Positions 1-10,600 of a stretch of 64,000 nt of DNA are shown here, in pieces. The stretch spans positions 1 through 64,000 of the forward strand of contig NZ_JAGRQC010000001.1 of NCBI RefSeq assembly GCF_018122655.1, read 5' to 3'. Source of the DNA: Stakelama marina. GTDB lineage: Bacteria; Pseudomonadota; Alphaproteobacteria; Sphingomonadales; Sphingomonadaceae. How positions within the stretch are numbered: the stretch's first letter is position 1; each line of letters starts with the position of its first letter. Under the pieces are notes generated by a model. It did no database searches. It was not told the origin of the DNA and was given only the letters and a program-made list of their open reading frames with translations. Made by a program: the position numbers and the translations under genes.

Positions 1-146
1 CAATCCCGGCTGGAGGAAAGCTGAGGGGCACGTCAACGGCTACGCTGATGGTCTCTCCAGTCCAATCCCCCAATTTGTCGCCAGATCCTACTCCTGCTGC
101 AACAAGTGGACCGATCTATTGCAGCATGTTATCCACTGCCTTGGAT

Positions 147-692
147 ATGGGGGGTAAGATATTGGCTAAATCCGGCATGGTGACGACTACAGCCTTCATT
201 TTTGTCGCCGGGATGCAAGCCGCGCCCGTATCTGCTGATACTTTGACTTACACGAACGGTCGTTTCGGCTTCCAGATCACGCTCCCGGCCGGTACGGCAG
301 CAGATGGCGAGACCATGCGAACTCTCGACTGGCGCCTCACCGGTTCGGGCGACGCGACCGATGGCGCGGTGTTCGAAGCGGATGACGGGCATATCGAGTT
401 GCTCGCCTTCGGGCAGCAGTTCTGGCAGGATAGCTGGCAGCAAGTCTATCAAATGGCTGCACAAGCCCTCAAGGAAGACGGCTCGACGATCACTTACCAG
501 CGGATCACCGACAAATGGTTTGTCTATTCCGGCAAGACCAAAACGGGTGACACCTACTATCAGCGGACCCAGCGGGCCCAAAATTGCCTGAAGGACCCGA
601 TCACGATCACCGCGACGCTGACCTATGCGGATAGCGACAAATGGATCGGGAGCCTGATTGTGCCGCTGATGGCCTCGCTCGAAGGCTGCTAG
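147..692 (+). CDS. secreted protein of unknown function
   Basis: I do not recognise this family. The first part is a typical export signal (positive residues, then the hydrophobic stretch TTTAFIFVAGM, then an APVSA cleavage-like site), so the mature protein is probably periplasmic or secreted, about 150 residues. The frame stays open upstream to 48, and ATG codons at 48, 126 and 147 all fit; I chose 147 because it gives the most normal signal peptide, and no clear ribosome binding site decides it. It is the first of three consecutive small exported proteins on the plus strand. One cysteine lies near the end and a second at the C-terminus. Confidence 0.55.
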   Translation: MGGKILAKSGMVTTTAFIFVAGMQAAPVSADTLTYTNGRFGFQITLPAGTAADGETMRTLDWRLTGSGDATDGAVFEADDGHIELLAFGQQFWQDSWQQVYQMAAQALKEDGSTITYQRITDKWFVYSGKTKTGDTYYQRTQRAQNCLKDPITITATLTYADSDKWIGSLIVPLMASLEGC

Positions 693-747
693 TTTCGCAT
701 TGACGATCCGGGGGGATCATCAAGTTTTTTATCGACGGGGGGCACGC

Positions 748-1479
748 GTGCGTTTGACCAGAATTGCCTTTCTGATTGTCGTTGTTGCCAGCGCCTGGTC
801 CGGGCTCCAGCCAGCCTATGCCCAGGACATCGCGATCCCGGACGGCGTAGTGGCCAAGGAAATCGATCCGCCCGTCCCGTCGGCCATACCCGGCAGCCAT
901 GACAAACGAGTGCTGGTCATGGAAATATTCGATTATGCCTGCAGCCATTGTCGCGCCTTTCAGCCGATGTTCGACAAATGGGCCATGCAACAGGCTGACG
1001 ACGTGGATATCTTGCAGTTGCCCTATCTGCTTGGCAGCAGCCTGGATTCGAACCTGCAGCTGCTCTCGGGGAGAGCCTACATCGCGCTGATGATCATGGG
1101 CAGGAATGGCTACCCGACACAATCGCTGCTTGCTCACCGGCAATTCTTCGACGAAATCCTACCCTTCTACCAGCATATGACGAAGTCCGACCCGCCGGGG
1201 ACCTACAAGGACATGGTGGAATTCATGGCCGCGCAAGTGGCGCGCGAGGGCATGGGCAAAGATGAATTCAAGAAGATCTTCTTTTCGCATGAGGTGGATG
1301 AGGCCGTGAAGTCGATCCAGCAAGCGGAGAAGTCCTTCGATGTGCCCGGAATCCCGGCCATCGTTGTAAACGGGAAGTATTATGTCGCTCCCGATCCCTG
1401 GGACACCAAGACTCCCACCGACGAGGTTTATAACGGGATGTTGAAGTTGACCGGCCAGCTCGCCGCCAGGGAACCATAG
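748..1479 (+). CDS. DsbA-like thiol:disulfide interchange protein
   Basis: This is a periplasmic thioredoxin-fold protein of about 243 residues that probably oxidises or isomerises cysteine pairs. It begins with a signal peptide ending near QPAYA. The active site CSHC follows the beta strand VLVMEIFDYA, and the conserved cis-proline loop appears as PGIPAIVVNG near the C-terminus; both are hallmarks of the DsbA family. I chose GTG at 748 because a GGGGGG run lies just upstream and the signal peptide follows at once; the frame is open from 700. The gene sits between two small exported proteins, whose cysteines could be its substrates, though that link is only an inference. Confidence 0.8.
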   Translation: MRLTRIAFLIVVVASAWSGLQPAYAQDIAIPDGVVAKEIDPPVPSAIPGSHDKRVLVMEIFDYACSHCRAFQPMFDKWAMQQADDVDILQLPYLLGSSLDSNLQLLSGRAYIALMIMGRNGYPTQSLLAHRQFFDEILPFYQHMTKSDPPGTYKDMVEFMAAQVAREGMGKDEFKKIFFSHEVDEAVKSIQQAEKSFDVPGIPAIVVNGKYYVAPDPWDTKTPTDEVYNGMLKLTGQLAAREP

Positions 1480-1507
1480 TGACCGATTGTGAGCGATCGG
1501 GACAGCC

Positions 1508-2503
1508 ATGATGCAAGAGCGGGTTCCAGGTGACCGGCCGCAATTGTCGCCTGCCAGGCGCGCGTTGGCGGCGGCGCTGGCCGTTACGCTCGCTCTCTGC
1601 TCGTCGGTCTCGCTGGCCGAAGCACCGGGCACGTCACCGCAACTCGATGCCGAGCTTGCCAAGCTGGTCGACCTCTATTCGGATGGGCTGTCCTATGACC
1701 GGCTGGAGTGGCGTCATGTCGCCAATGGCCCACTGTTCGACGACGACAAGCCGGCTGCGGTGGCCTTCTTCACTCTCGCCGGTGTCGATCTGACCAATTC
1801 TTATCGCAAGTACATGGCGATCCTCGCCCGGGGTGCCGGCCGCGGCCTGAGCAAGGCGGGGGCCGGAAGGAACGCCCGTTCCATCTGGTCGCCACTACGC
1901 TGGTCGGCGGCAAATGGAGCCGCACGCTCGACTGGCAGACCATCCGAATTAGCCGCGGTACCATCGTGATCGAGGGTAAGCGTTGGTCGAAGGACGATCC
2001 AGGCTGCTGCCCCGGTACCCCGATCAAGGTGACATTCGCCCTCTCACCCGAACTCACCGGCGAACCGGTGCCGTGCTCCTATCCCGCACTACGTGAAAGC
2101 GAGAAACTGGCGGAGCGTCCTGGGTAACGGGTCATGTTATCGGCAGCCAATTGGCCGATTGGCGCTCTCGCATGATGACGATGGCTATCATCTAGCCCTT
2201 GCGGGGATGCCGGAAAAGAGCATCGAGTTGATGAACATCGGCCCCGGCGTGGCGCTGGACAAGGTTGTCTTTCCCAAGCAGGCTTCCGAGATCGCGCTGG
2301 TCGAATACCGCGCCGGAACCGGCGACCCGGCTACCGCTTTCCGCGCGGTGATCTAAAACCTGAAGACGCAGACCATCGTTGGCGATGCGCCCTTGCGGGT
2401 CGAGTTGAGCAGCGGACGGGTCGAAAGGTCGCAATGGACCTGGGGGAAGGGCAAATTGACTGTCGAGGACGACAACTACGGAACGGCAAGATTCACGCTT
2501 TAG
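1508..2503 (+). pseudogene. broken gene for a secreted protein (two frameshifts and a stop)
   Basis: The coding signal starts at ATG 1508 with a clear signal peptide (ALAAALAVTLALCSSVSLA) and runs in frame to about 1850. It then continues in another frame (residues such as VGGKWSRTLDWQTIRISRG) until a stop at 2127, returns to the first frame from about 2093, and meets TAA at 2354-2356. After that stop the same frame stays readable to TAG at 2503, with similar composition (GRVERSQWTWGKGKLTVEDD). A single protein of about 330 residues disrupted by two compensating indels and one nonsense codon explains this best. The family is unknown. Sequencing error is an alternative for the frameshifts. Confidence 0.6.
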
Positions 2504-2622
2504 CGCGGGCTTGGAATGGGAATTTCACCGTACAGGAATACTTCCTATGGCTGGCGTGCAACGCGGCCGATTAAGCTTGGGAGATGACCAGAGCCTGAGA
2601 CGGTCCGACGCGGTTGGTGTGG

Positions 2623-2889
2623 TTATGACAGGTCGAGTGATTTCGACATCTTGAACCTTAAAACCTTTTTTTCGGGAACTAAGATATACGAACCGGTTGC
2701 GGGATTGCGCGATGGGCGCGCTTTGCGCTCCTTGCCCACGAAAGTGCCAAGGTTCGGGAGAGTCAGTCGGTCGCATTCGGTTCCAACGGTCCGTAATACT
2801 CCGATTATGGCGTGAAGTGCCTTTTTTGCATCTGCTCTGCTAAGACCGGTTTCATCCGCAATCCTCTCGATAGCTTCGCTTTTTTTCAT
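2623..2889 (-). CDS. HU family DNA-binding protein
   Basis: This 88-residue nucleoid protein matches HU/IHF: MKKSEAIERIADETGLS at the start is the usual helical dimerisation region, and RPSRNPATGSYILVPEKK carries the RNPATG tip of the beta arm that inserts into the minor groove. Length is normal (about 90). A GAGGGA ribosome binding site lies upstream of ATG at 2889. It stands alone on the minus strand and is divergent from the zinc-ribbon gene at 3189. It looks like an accessory HU paralogue because the sequence is more divergent than a housekeeping HupB, but a main copy cannot be excluded. Confidence 0.85.
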   Translation of the reverse strand: MKKSEAIERIADETGLSRADAKKALHAIIGVLRTVGTECDRLTLPNLGTFVGKERKARPSRNPATGSYILVPEKKVLRFKMSKSLDLS

Positions 2890-3188
2890 CGTGATCCCTC
2901 ATAATCAAGAAATTGATCTTCCTGGCACTGAGCACGCTTGATCTCGTTTGGACGAAACCCAGATGTTTGAGGCTAATTCCATCTGCGGCTTGCCGCAAAT
3001 GTCCGCTTTCTACCCGTTCCGGTCCTGTGCTTCGCGATTTGGCGTGCCCGAAACCGGTCATCGGCTGAGAAGCAAGTAATCGTCAACAACTGGGTTGGCA
3101 GCCGCTAGCCCCATATTGGCCACGATGTAGGAAAACGGGACCTTAATTCACGACACCTATTCTCGCACCGACAAACGGGGGAGGGGGC

Positions 3189-3374
3189 ATGGCATTCACA
3201 GACGAAGAAAAGCGCCGCTGGCATGATGAGAAGTTGTCGCGCGAGCGTCGGCCAGAACCTGGATATCGCTCAGAACCGATCGCGATCTGCATTCATTGCC
3301 AAAATCCGTTTGGGATCAACGAGGGCGTGATTTCCGGTGAGGTCGCATTGTGCGATCTATGTAATGGCGACTGA
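3189..3374 (+). CDS. small zinc-ribbon protein
   Basis: A 61-residue protein with two CxxC knuckles (CIHC and CDLC, about 23 residues apart) that would bind one zinc ion. The N-terminal half is charged (DEEKRRWHDEKLSRER). A strong GGGAGGGGG ribosome binding site directly precedes ATG 3189, and an intrinsic-terminator-like hairpin overlaps the stop codon, which supports this as a real monocistronic gene. Function is unknown; small zinc ribbons of this kind often act in nucleic acid or protein contacts. Confidence 0.7.
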   Translation: MAFTDEEKRRWHDEKLSRERRPEPGYRSEPIAICIHCQNPFGINEGVISGEVALCDLCNGD

Positions 3375-3400
3375 TGGGCCGCTCGCTGCCCATCAGCTTT
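3371..3400 (+). terminator. terminator-like hairpin after the zinc-ribbon gene
   Basis: CTGATGGGC (3371-3379) pairs perfectly with GCCCATCAG (3388-3396) across an 8-nt loop, followed by a short CTTT run. The stem includes the TGA stop of the zinc-ribbon gene. The T tract is weak. Confidence 0.5.
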
Positions 3401-3460
3401 CAACCGGGCAAACGCGCATGGCAGACCTTTATCGAACTAATTGTCGCAAGGCCTCAATAC

Positions 3461-4357
3461 TTAACTTAGTCGATATGCCACCGGCTCCAAAACAGGCGGG
3501 AGATTCTCGTCCCCGGCTGCCGCAAGCAGGTCGCGCTCTATGGTGCGTACGATCGCGTCGAGCGGAAGATCGTTCGCCTCGGTGCCAAATGGATCGGCCA
3601 ATTCGTCACTCAACGCGTCCAGGCCAAAAAACGCGTAACTGATGATGACCACCAGGGGCAGCGTCCACCAGCCAAGCGACGGGGCAAGCGCAAATGGCAG
3701 CAAGATGCAGAATAGATACACGGTTCGGTGAAGAAGCAGTGAGTATGCAAAGGGAAGCGGAGTTGCCTTGATGCGTTCGCAACCACCCTGGATAAGCGAT
3801 ATCTCGCTTAGCTGGTTCTCCAAAACCGAATAGTGGATCGGATCGATCTTTCCCTCGACCATCAGTTGAGTGCATGCGCGACCTACCATCGTAAGGGCCG
3901 AATCGGTGGCATTGGGGACCTTCACCGCGGCCAGGCGGCTAACTCTCGTAGCAATCGCAGCAGTTTCATCCTCGTTACGCAGTCGAGCTGCAAGGCCGGC
4001 GGCGACGGCACACAAGCCGATCAACATCGGACGCCGCTCGAGGGGCGCGACCGAGGCGGTCTGCCGCGCAAAAGATCGCGCGGCGATCACGAAACGCCCC
4101 CAAAGTTTGCGGGCTTCCCACCATCTTTCATAGCTAGCGCTGTTACGGAAGCTCATGAAAATCGAAATGGACAGGCCGATCAGCGTAAACGGCGTTGGGC
4201 TAAGACCAGTGAGCCATTGCTGTTGAAAATGCGCAACCAGAACTGCCCCGATCGAGATCACCATCGTAAAGGCAAGCTTGGTCGCAATCGATGGAAGGAT
4301 CGAGCCCCTCAACGCGAACAATATATCGATGGAAAGGAGGCGGGACCGCACAATCAT
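3461..4357 (-). CDS. bestrophin-like membrane protein
   Basis: A 298-residue membrane protein of the bacterial bestrophin/YneE (UPF0187) family, likely an anion or cation channel in the inner membrane. The N-terminal region has two hydrophobic segments around KLAFTMVISIGAVLVAHF and TPFTLIGLSISIFMSF, then the family hallmark FRNSASYERWWEARKLWG. A second hydrophobic pair lies near residues 205-250 (FCILLPFALAPSLGWWTLPLVV). Bestrophins are about 280-310 residues, so it is full length. The gene is monocistronic; its ATG is at 4357. Confidence 0.85.
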   Translation of the reverse strand: MIVRSRLLSIDILFALRGSILPSIATKLAFTMVISIGAVLVAHFQQQWLTGLSPTPFTLIGLSISIFMSFRNSASYERWWEARKLWGRFVIAARSFARQTASVAPLERRPMLIGLCAVAAGLAARLRNEDETAAIATRVSRLAAVKVPNATDSALTMVGRACTQLMVEGKIDPIHYSVLENQLSEISLIQGGCERIKATPLPFAYSLLLHRTVYLFCILLPFALAPSLGWWTLPLVVIISYAFFGLDALSDELADPFGTEANDLPLDAIVRTIERDLLAAAGDENLPPVLEPVAYRLS

Positions 4358-4487
4358 GAATACCCGCCCTGCCGGATGTCAGCCCTATGTTCAACCCGCG
4401 CCAGTCGAATCCATTACCCGGTCGCAAAATGTTCCAATGCCCGGTCGCATCGGCTTAGTGGCAAGGCACTGCGATGAATTTCGCCAA

Positions 4488-5840
4488 TCAGCGCTGGTGG
4501 AACGATCGCGACACGGCTTCGCTGAGCGGTCCGAGAAGATAGGCGAGCGCGGTGCGCGCCCGCACGCGGACCGTCGCCTGGACGGGGATACCAGGGCGCA
4601 GTCCCTCGCTCGTCCCGCGCGCCCTGGCGAGCATCTTAAGCTGGTCGTGCGGAACCACGATGTCGGCGGTATAGTAGCTCCTGCCCGTTTTGTCGTCGTG
4701 AAGCGTATCGGCGGACACGTTGCGCACCACGCCCTTCAGGATCGGAAGATCGCGTTCGTGGAACGACAGGAAGCGAACCTCTGCCGGCATATCCTCGCCA
4801 ACACCGTCGATGTCAGTCGGGTTAAATTGCGCACGAATGATCAGTGGCGCCGCGTCGGGCACGATGTCCATGATCGGCTGGCCGGGGCTGATGACACCGC
4901 CTTCGGTGAAGACGTGCAGCCCGACGACGCGCCCAGATACAGGCGCGCGGATCTGCGTCCGCGCCAGTTGTTCGCGCGCTGCGCTGAGCTTGGGGAGCAG
5001 ATCGTTTAGCTGGAAATGGTCATCGCGGAGCTGGGCCGCGCTGTCCTCGACATATTTACGCTGCGCACGGATGAACTCGTTGCGACTCTGGCCGATCTGC
5101 TCCCCGGCCGCCGCGGCGCGCGCGCGGTAATCCGCCTCTGCACCTTCCATCTCAGTCACGCTGCGCCGGAGCGCGCGGAGCTGGTTCTTCGAAACGAAAC
5201 CCTTTTCGGCAACGGGCTTCATCGCCTCGAGTTGCTCGGCATAGGAGTCTCGCTGGCTCGCCGCCGAAGCGGACTGCGCGCGATTGCCCTCCGCTTGTTC
5301 GCGAAGCTGCGCTTCCTGCTGGTGGAGCACGGCATGTTCGGCCGAAATCGACTGTCGGCGCGCATTATACTGGTCGAGCTGTAGCCGCTTCGCCCGTTCC
5401 GCAATCGCGCGATCCTCTGGCGGAAGCTTGGTGAAGCTCGCCGGCCATGCGATCGCGCGACCGCTGACCTCGGCCTCAAGCCTGGCGTCCTGCGCCTGGA
5501 GGTTGATCACCGAGCTGGCGAGCGACCGTTCCTGCGCGCGAACCTCGTCGCCGGCCAGTCGGATCAGCACCTGACCAGCCTTCACATGCTGGCCCTCGCG
5601 CACGTTGAGCGACGCGATGACGCCGCCGTCGCGCTGCTGCACCGTCTGGCGATTGCCGACGACGGTCACTTGGCCGCGTCCCTGCGCCGCCGCATCGAGC
5701 CGCGCGAACGATGCCCAGCCGAGAAACACGACGAAGAACAGACCGGCGACGATCCAGCCGAGCAGCGCCACGCGCGCTGGCGGCTTATCGAGTCCGTCGA
5801 GAAGCTGACGCGGGGGCCCCGCGCTGATCGAACCGTTCAT
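4488..5840 (-). CDS. type I secretion membrane fusion protein (HlyD family)
   Basis: A 450-residue periplasmic adaptor that bridges an inner-membrane ABC exporter to a TolC-like channel. One membrane segment lies near residues 24-44 (GWIVAGLFFVVFLGWASF), followed by a biotinyl-lipoyl-like start (QGRGQVTVVGNRQTVQQRDGG), a long Ala/Gln/Arg-rich coiled coil, and a beta-barrel region containing IRAPVSGRVVGLHVFTEGG. Its ATG overlaps the stop of the ABC gene (ATGA), so the two are translationally coupled. It is the third gene of the operon with the RTX nuclease upstream. The name prtE would fit the family, but I leave the symbol out. Confidence 0.92.
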   Translation of the reverse strand: MNGSISAGPPRQLLDGLDKPPARVALLGWIVAGLFFVVFLGWASFARLDAAAQGRGQVTVVGNRQTVQQRDGGVIASLNVREGQHVKAGQVLIRLAGDEVRAQERSLASSVINLQAQDARLEAEVSGRAIAWPASFTKLPPEDRAIAERAKRLQLDQYNARRQSISAEHAVLHQQEAQLREQAEGNRAQSASAASQRDSYAEQLEAMKPVAEKGFVSKNQLRALRRSVTEMEGAEADYRARAAAAGEQIGQSRNEFIRAQRKYVEDSAAQLRDDHFQLNDLLPKLSAAREQLARTQIRAPVSGRVVGLHVFTEGGVISPGQPIMDIVPDAAPLIIRAQFNPTDIDGVGEDMPAEVRFLSFHERDLPILKGVVRNVSADTLHDDKTGRSYYTADIVVPHDQLKMLARARGTSEGLRPGIPVQATVRVRARTALAYLLGPLSEAVSRSFHQR

Positions 5841-7579
5841 TCTGCCGCCTCCACCAGATTGGCGTCGTCCACGCCGGCGGAGCGGCTGTTGTCCGGCTTG
5901 TCGCCGGTATCGCGCACCAGCATTTTCTCGCGCGGTCCGAATGCCTGCACCGCACCGTCGCGCAGGACCATGATCTTGTCAGCGATCTGAAGCACCGCCG
6001 GGCGGTGCGTCGAAACGACGACCGTCGAACCGCGCCGCTTGAGTTCCTGCAAGGTCTGCAGAAGCCGGGCCTCGCCATTGCGATCGAGATGGGCGTTGGG
6101 CTCATCGAGAAGCACAAGCCGCGGAGATCGATAGAGCGCCCGGGCGAGCGCGACCTGCTGACGCTGGCCGGCGGACAGACCGCCTTCACGGCTGCGCAAA
6201 TCGGTTTCATAGGCCTTGGGCAGCTTCAGGATCATGTCATGCGCCCCGGCGAGCATCGCCGCCTCCACCACCTGACGATCACCATCGGGAGCGGGAGCCA
6301 GCCGCGCGATATTGGCGTAGACGCTCGCTGGAAACAGCACGGCGTCCTGAGGCATATAGCCGATATGGCGACCGAGGGCTTCGCGGTCCCAGTCGGCATG
6401 GCGCGCGCCATCGATCCGCAGGTCGCCCGCGTCGGCATCGATCGCGCCCGACAGCACGCGCAGCAGCGTCGATTTGCCCGCTCCGCTCGCCCCTACCATC
6501 ACCAGGATTTCGCCGGGTGCCGCGCTCATGTCGACCCCGTCGAGAATCTTCCGCTCGCCATCCGGCGCGAGGACAGTGACGCCCTTGGCGACGATATGGC
6601 CTTTTGGCGCAGGTAACTCGGTCCGCTGCGGCTCGAATGCACCGTCCTGCGAGAATTTGACGAGATTGCGATAGGCCGATCGTGCGCCGATCAGGCTCTT
6701 GTACGACGCGATGATCTGCTCGATCGGCTGCAAGGATCGGCCGAGAAGCAGCGACGCGGCAAAGATCGACCCGGCTGAAATCTGCTGGTTGATGGCGAGC
6801 CACCCGCCCAGTGCCAGTGCCATCGACTGGAGGAGCATGCGCAGGAATTTCGTGGTGGCGAGATGGAGGCCCGATACGCGTGCGGTATCGGCCTGAACCA
6901 GCGCGACCGACGCGCGGTCGTTTAGATGGCCCGCGACAATGGCATCTCGCATCCCCAGTGCCCGAACGACCTCGGACGACTGCACCGAATATTCCTGGCT
7001 CCGCATCAGCTCGGCCGAGCGCGCCTGCGCGGTGCGAAGTCCGTTGCGGGTTCGCACTTCGCCGCTCCACGCGATCACGCCGAGAATGAGGCCAGCGAAC
7101 AGCGCGAGCAGGCCCAGCCACGGGCTCAGCAGGCAACAGACGATGATATAAACCGGCGCCCACGGCCCGTCGAACAGCGCGATGATCGCGGGGCCGACGA
7201 GCACGCCGCGCAGGCTGTCGAAATCGCGCAGCGCCTGCGACCGTTCGGCATTGTCCATTCCCTCGGCGCCCAGCACTTCGACCAGCAGTGCCGGAGCCAG
7301 CGTGCGTTCAAGGCGTATGCTGGCACGTTGCAGCAGGCGCATACGGACCATGTCGAGCAGCGCCAGCGTGACCAGTGCGAAGGCGAGAATGACGCTCAGC
7401 AACAACAGCGTCGATCCGCTACGCGAGGGCACGACACGGTCGTACACCTGCAGCATGAAGAGCGAGGGCGCTAAATAAAGAAGGTTGATCAGGCCGCTGA
7501 ACAGTGCGGCATAGGCAAAATGCCGCCGACACGCGGTGAGCGCGTTCGACAGGGCGTTTCTGGCGCTACTCTTGGTCAT
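5837..7579 (-). CDS. type I secretion ABC transporter (permease-ATPase, PrtD type)
   Basis: A 580-residue fused membrane/ATPase exporter. The first 300 residues carry membrane segments (YAALFSGLINLLYLAPSLFM and others); the C-terminal ATPase has Walker A GASGAGKST, signature LSAGQRQQ and Walker B LVLLDEP. Length and architecture match the PrtD/AprD/LipB group, which lacks an N-terminal peptidase and exports RTX proteins with C-terminal signals. The gene for the likely substrate ends 53 bases upstream, and the HlyD gene overlaps downstream. No TolC homologue is in the window, so the exporter must borrow one from elsewhere. Confidence 0.93.
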   Translation of the reverse strand: MTKSSARNALSNALTACRRHFAYAALFSGLINLLYLAPSLFMLQVYDRVVPSRSGSTLLLLSVILAFALVTLALLDMVRMRLLQRASIRLERTLAPALLVEVLGAEGMDNAERSQALRDFDSLRGVLVGPAIIALFDGPWAPVYIIVCCLLSPWLGLLALFAGLILGVIAWSGEVRTRNGLRTAQARSAELMRSQEYSVQSSEVVRALGMRDAIVAGHLNDRASVALVQADTARVSGLHLATTKFLRMLLQSMALALGGWLAINQQISAGSIFAASLLLGRSLQPIEQIIASYKSLIGARSAYRNLVKFSQDGAFEPQRTELPAPKGHIVAKGVTVLAPDGERKILDGVDMSAAPGEILVMVGASGAGKSTLLRVLSGAIDADAGDLRIDGARHADWDREALGRHIGYMPQDAVLFPASVYANIARLAPAPDGDRQVVEAAMLAGAHDMILKLPKAYETDLRSREGGLSAGQRQQVALARALYRSPRLVLLDEPNAHLDRNGEARLLQTLQELKRRGSTVVVSTHRPAVLQIADKIMVLRDGAVQAFGPREKMLVRDTGDKPDNSRSAGVDDANLVEAAE

Positions 7580-7602
7580 AAGTCATCCGCACGCAAACAA
7601 GC

Positions 7603-7632
7603 GGGGCCGGCGTGGGCCGACCCCGTACCCCT
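7603..7632 (-). terminator. intercistronic terminator-like hairpin between RTX gene and ABC gene
   Basis: On the minus strand GGGGTCGG (7617-7624) pairs with CCGGCCCC (7603-7610), one G-U pair included, with a 6-nt loop, followed by GCTTGTTT. It sits just after the stop of the RTX nuclease and before the ABC gene, so it could attenuate readthrough and keep exporter levels below substrate levels. Confidence 0.45.
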
Positions 7633-10600
7633 TTAATGATGGAATGCGTCCATTAGTCCGTGCGAGCCATAGCCAAGCTCGTGCTGATCTTGGTCACCGA
7701 ACAGACCACCGACAAACGCCGGCAGGCTGCGTTCGGCCGGCGTGCCCAGCCACCCGTGATGACCGTTGGTCAAAAGGCTGGCGAGCGACGGCGCACCGCC
7801 ATGCTCAAACTCGACAGCATTCGGATCGCTGACGCCGAGCAACGTTACCGACCCGCCGAACGAGAAACCGAACACCGTATCCTTCACGCCGTCGTGATCG
7901 ATATCGGCCACTTTCGTGCTACGAACGCGCATGCCGAAGCCGAGTTCGATCTTGTCCTCGCTCGTATCGAAGTCGGTGATGGTATCGCGACCACCAAATA
8001 GTTCGAACCCGAAGCTATCATGTCCTTCGCCACCGGACATGACGTCGTTGCCGAGACCGCCGAAGATACGGTCATTGCCTGCACCGCCATCGATCTTGTC
8101 GTTGCCCGGACCACCGACGAGCAAGTCATTGCCCTTCAGCCCCTCGATGACGTTCTTGCCGAACAGGCCGATCAGCGTGTCGTCGCCGGCGGTGCCGGTC
8201 AGATCGCCACCGAAAAATCCACCGACCTTGAACACGCCGTGATGATCGATGCCATTGACGGTCACGTCGACGCTGCCGGTGTCGGTCAGGCCATCGGCGT
8301 CGGTGATGGTGTAGGTGAAGTGGTCGATCGCGGTCTCGCCGGGCTTGAGAGCATCGAAGCTGTCCGCATCGGCGACATAAACCAGCTTGTGCTGATCGGC
8401 GTCGAATTCAAGCGTGCCGTGCGTTTGCGAGCCATCAACGCTCTTGATGACAATCGAGTTGCCGGCATCTGGGTCGCGGTCGTTGCCGAGAAGCGTATCC
8501 CAGAGATTGGCCGTTTCCGAATCGTCGTCGACGCTGATCGCATCATGCACCGCATGCGGTGCTTCGTTGACGTCACCGATGCCGATCTCGATCGTCTCCT
8601 GTGTCGCCAGGCCACCCTGATCGGTCGCTTCAGCAACGATGGTAAAGCTGGCATTCGATTCATGATCGAAGGCATCAGTAGTGGTGACGGCACCGGTCTG
8701 CGCGTCCACCGCGAACCGGCCGCCGGCATCGTCGACCAGGCTGTAGGTGAGCGTGTCGGTCGCAGCATCGGTTGCGTGAAGCGTGCCGACCAGCGTTCCG
8801 GCCGGCAGATTCTCGTCGACCGATGCGTGGTCGATGGCAAGGTCGGCAGGCGCCTGGTTCGGTGCCGCGACATGCAGGAGCGCTACCTGCGGATCATGGT
8901 CGGTCGGACGTGTGTCAGGCGAGAATTCGGCGTTGATATGCACCGAATCGTACTGCGCTCCGTCGAGCAATCCGCCCGTTACCAGGATATGATCGAACTC
9001 CTGCAGGTTGCCGGCATATTGATAGCTGTACCGTTCCTCGCTCGGCAACAATGAGCTGAGATTGGTGAGCACGCCGCCCGCGGTCAGATGCTGGATCGCA
9101 TCTTCCCAATAGAAGCCGTTGAAATCGCCCATTACCGCGATGTTCAGGCTCGGATCGTCGGCGAGATGCTCGTTGATATAGGCGCGGACGCCATCTGCCT
9201 GCGCCGTGCGACGGGCGTCGCCCGACTGCACCGGCGGCTGGACATTGCCGAAATCGGGATCGCTGCCGCCGCGCGAATACGAGTGCATGTTGATGAGCGT
9301 CACGTCCTGCCCGTTGAACGAGAAGGTGCCGACCAGCGGGTTGCGGCTGTGATAATATTCGTCGCCGGTAATCTCGGTCAGGCTGCCATCCACCAGCGTG
9401 ACGCGGTTCGCGTCATAGACGAAGGCATTGCGGATATTGCCATTGGGCTCGCCACCGGTCGAGTTCTCGGTGGCCGGATCGATCTGCGCGAAGACGTAGT
9501 GGGCCGTCGGATCCTCCGCATTCATCGCATCGACCAGCGCGCCCAGATTTTGGTCCGCGCTCAGCACACCCGATGCGTTGCCGTTGTCATCCTGCACTTC
9601 CTGCAGCGAGATGATGTCGGGCGCGCCTAGATTATAGACCATGTCGTGCGCGAGAATGTCGTACTTGTTGTCCGACGGGTCGAGATTTTCGACATTGTAG
9701 GTCGCCACCGACAGATGGTCGGCATCGCCCTGAAGCGCTGTTGTCTCGCGTGCGAGCGTGGTCGGCGCCACTACCGTCGGCTCGGCGTCGGCCAGCACCT
9801 CGTAGGAGTCATAGCTGTAGCCGACGACGCCAGTGACGTTGGCGAGGTGATCGCCCTGCGTCAGGTGGTTGAAGTCGTAACTGGTGCTGTCGATCTGGAT
9901 GCGCTCGGGATTGGCATCGCCTTTCGAGAGTGTGAGCCCGCCGCGCTCGGAAACGCCGCTCGCGCCTTCGCCATCCGACGCGACGACATAGGTTTCGCCG
10001 TAATTATTGGTGCTCTGGATGACCAGCGGGTTTTCAACGGTGACGCGCATTCCTTCGAGAGATTCATAGAAATCGATGCCGTCATGCTGCGGATCGTAGG
10101 AAGTCAGGCCGTCATTGTCGATCACCTGATCCGGCGGCAGAACGCCATCGGCGCCAATGACGACCGCGTCAGGGAGCGCGTTGCCCTGGCTCGTCACCGT
10201 CACGATCGCATGGTCGATCTCGGTCGTCGTCAGTCCGGCATCGTCGCCGGCGTATTCGGAAACGGTGCCTCGCGTCTCCACGCCGTCGCCGACCGCGACC
10301 GTCGGGGTGCTGCCGGTATAGACGTAGATCGCGTCCGAGGTCGCGGTGTCGCCGTCGCCATGCGCATCCTGGAGGTAGAAGCCGTAAGGCCCGACCTGCG
10401 TGACGATGCCGGTCGTCGTGACATCCTGACCGACATAGGCGCTGGTGTGGCCCGCGCCCTGAATCTCGTAGATCGCGAGCGCGACGGGGTCGTCGTTGAT
10501 GATCGTGCCAGTCGCACTGGCATCGTCGATTACGATATCGCCCTGCGGATTCGACAGCGTCAGACCGACCGCCTCGTTATATTCCGAGTTGGTATCGCCC

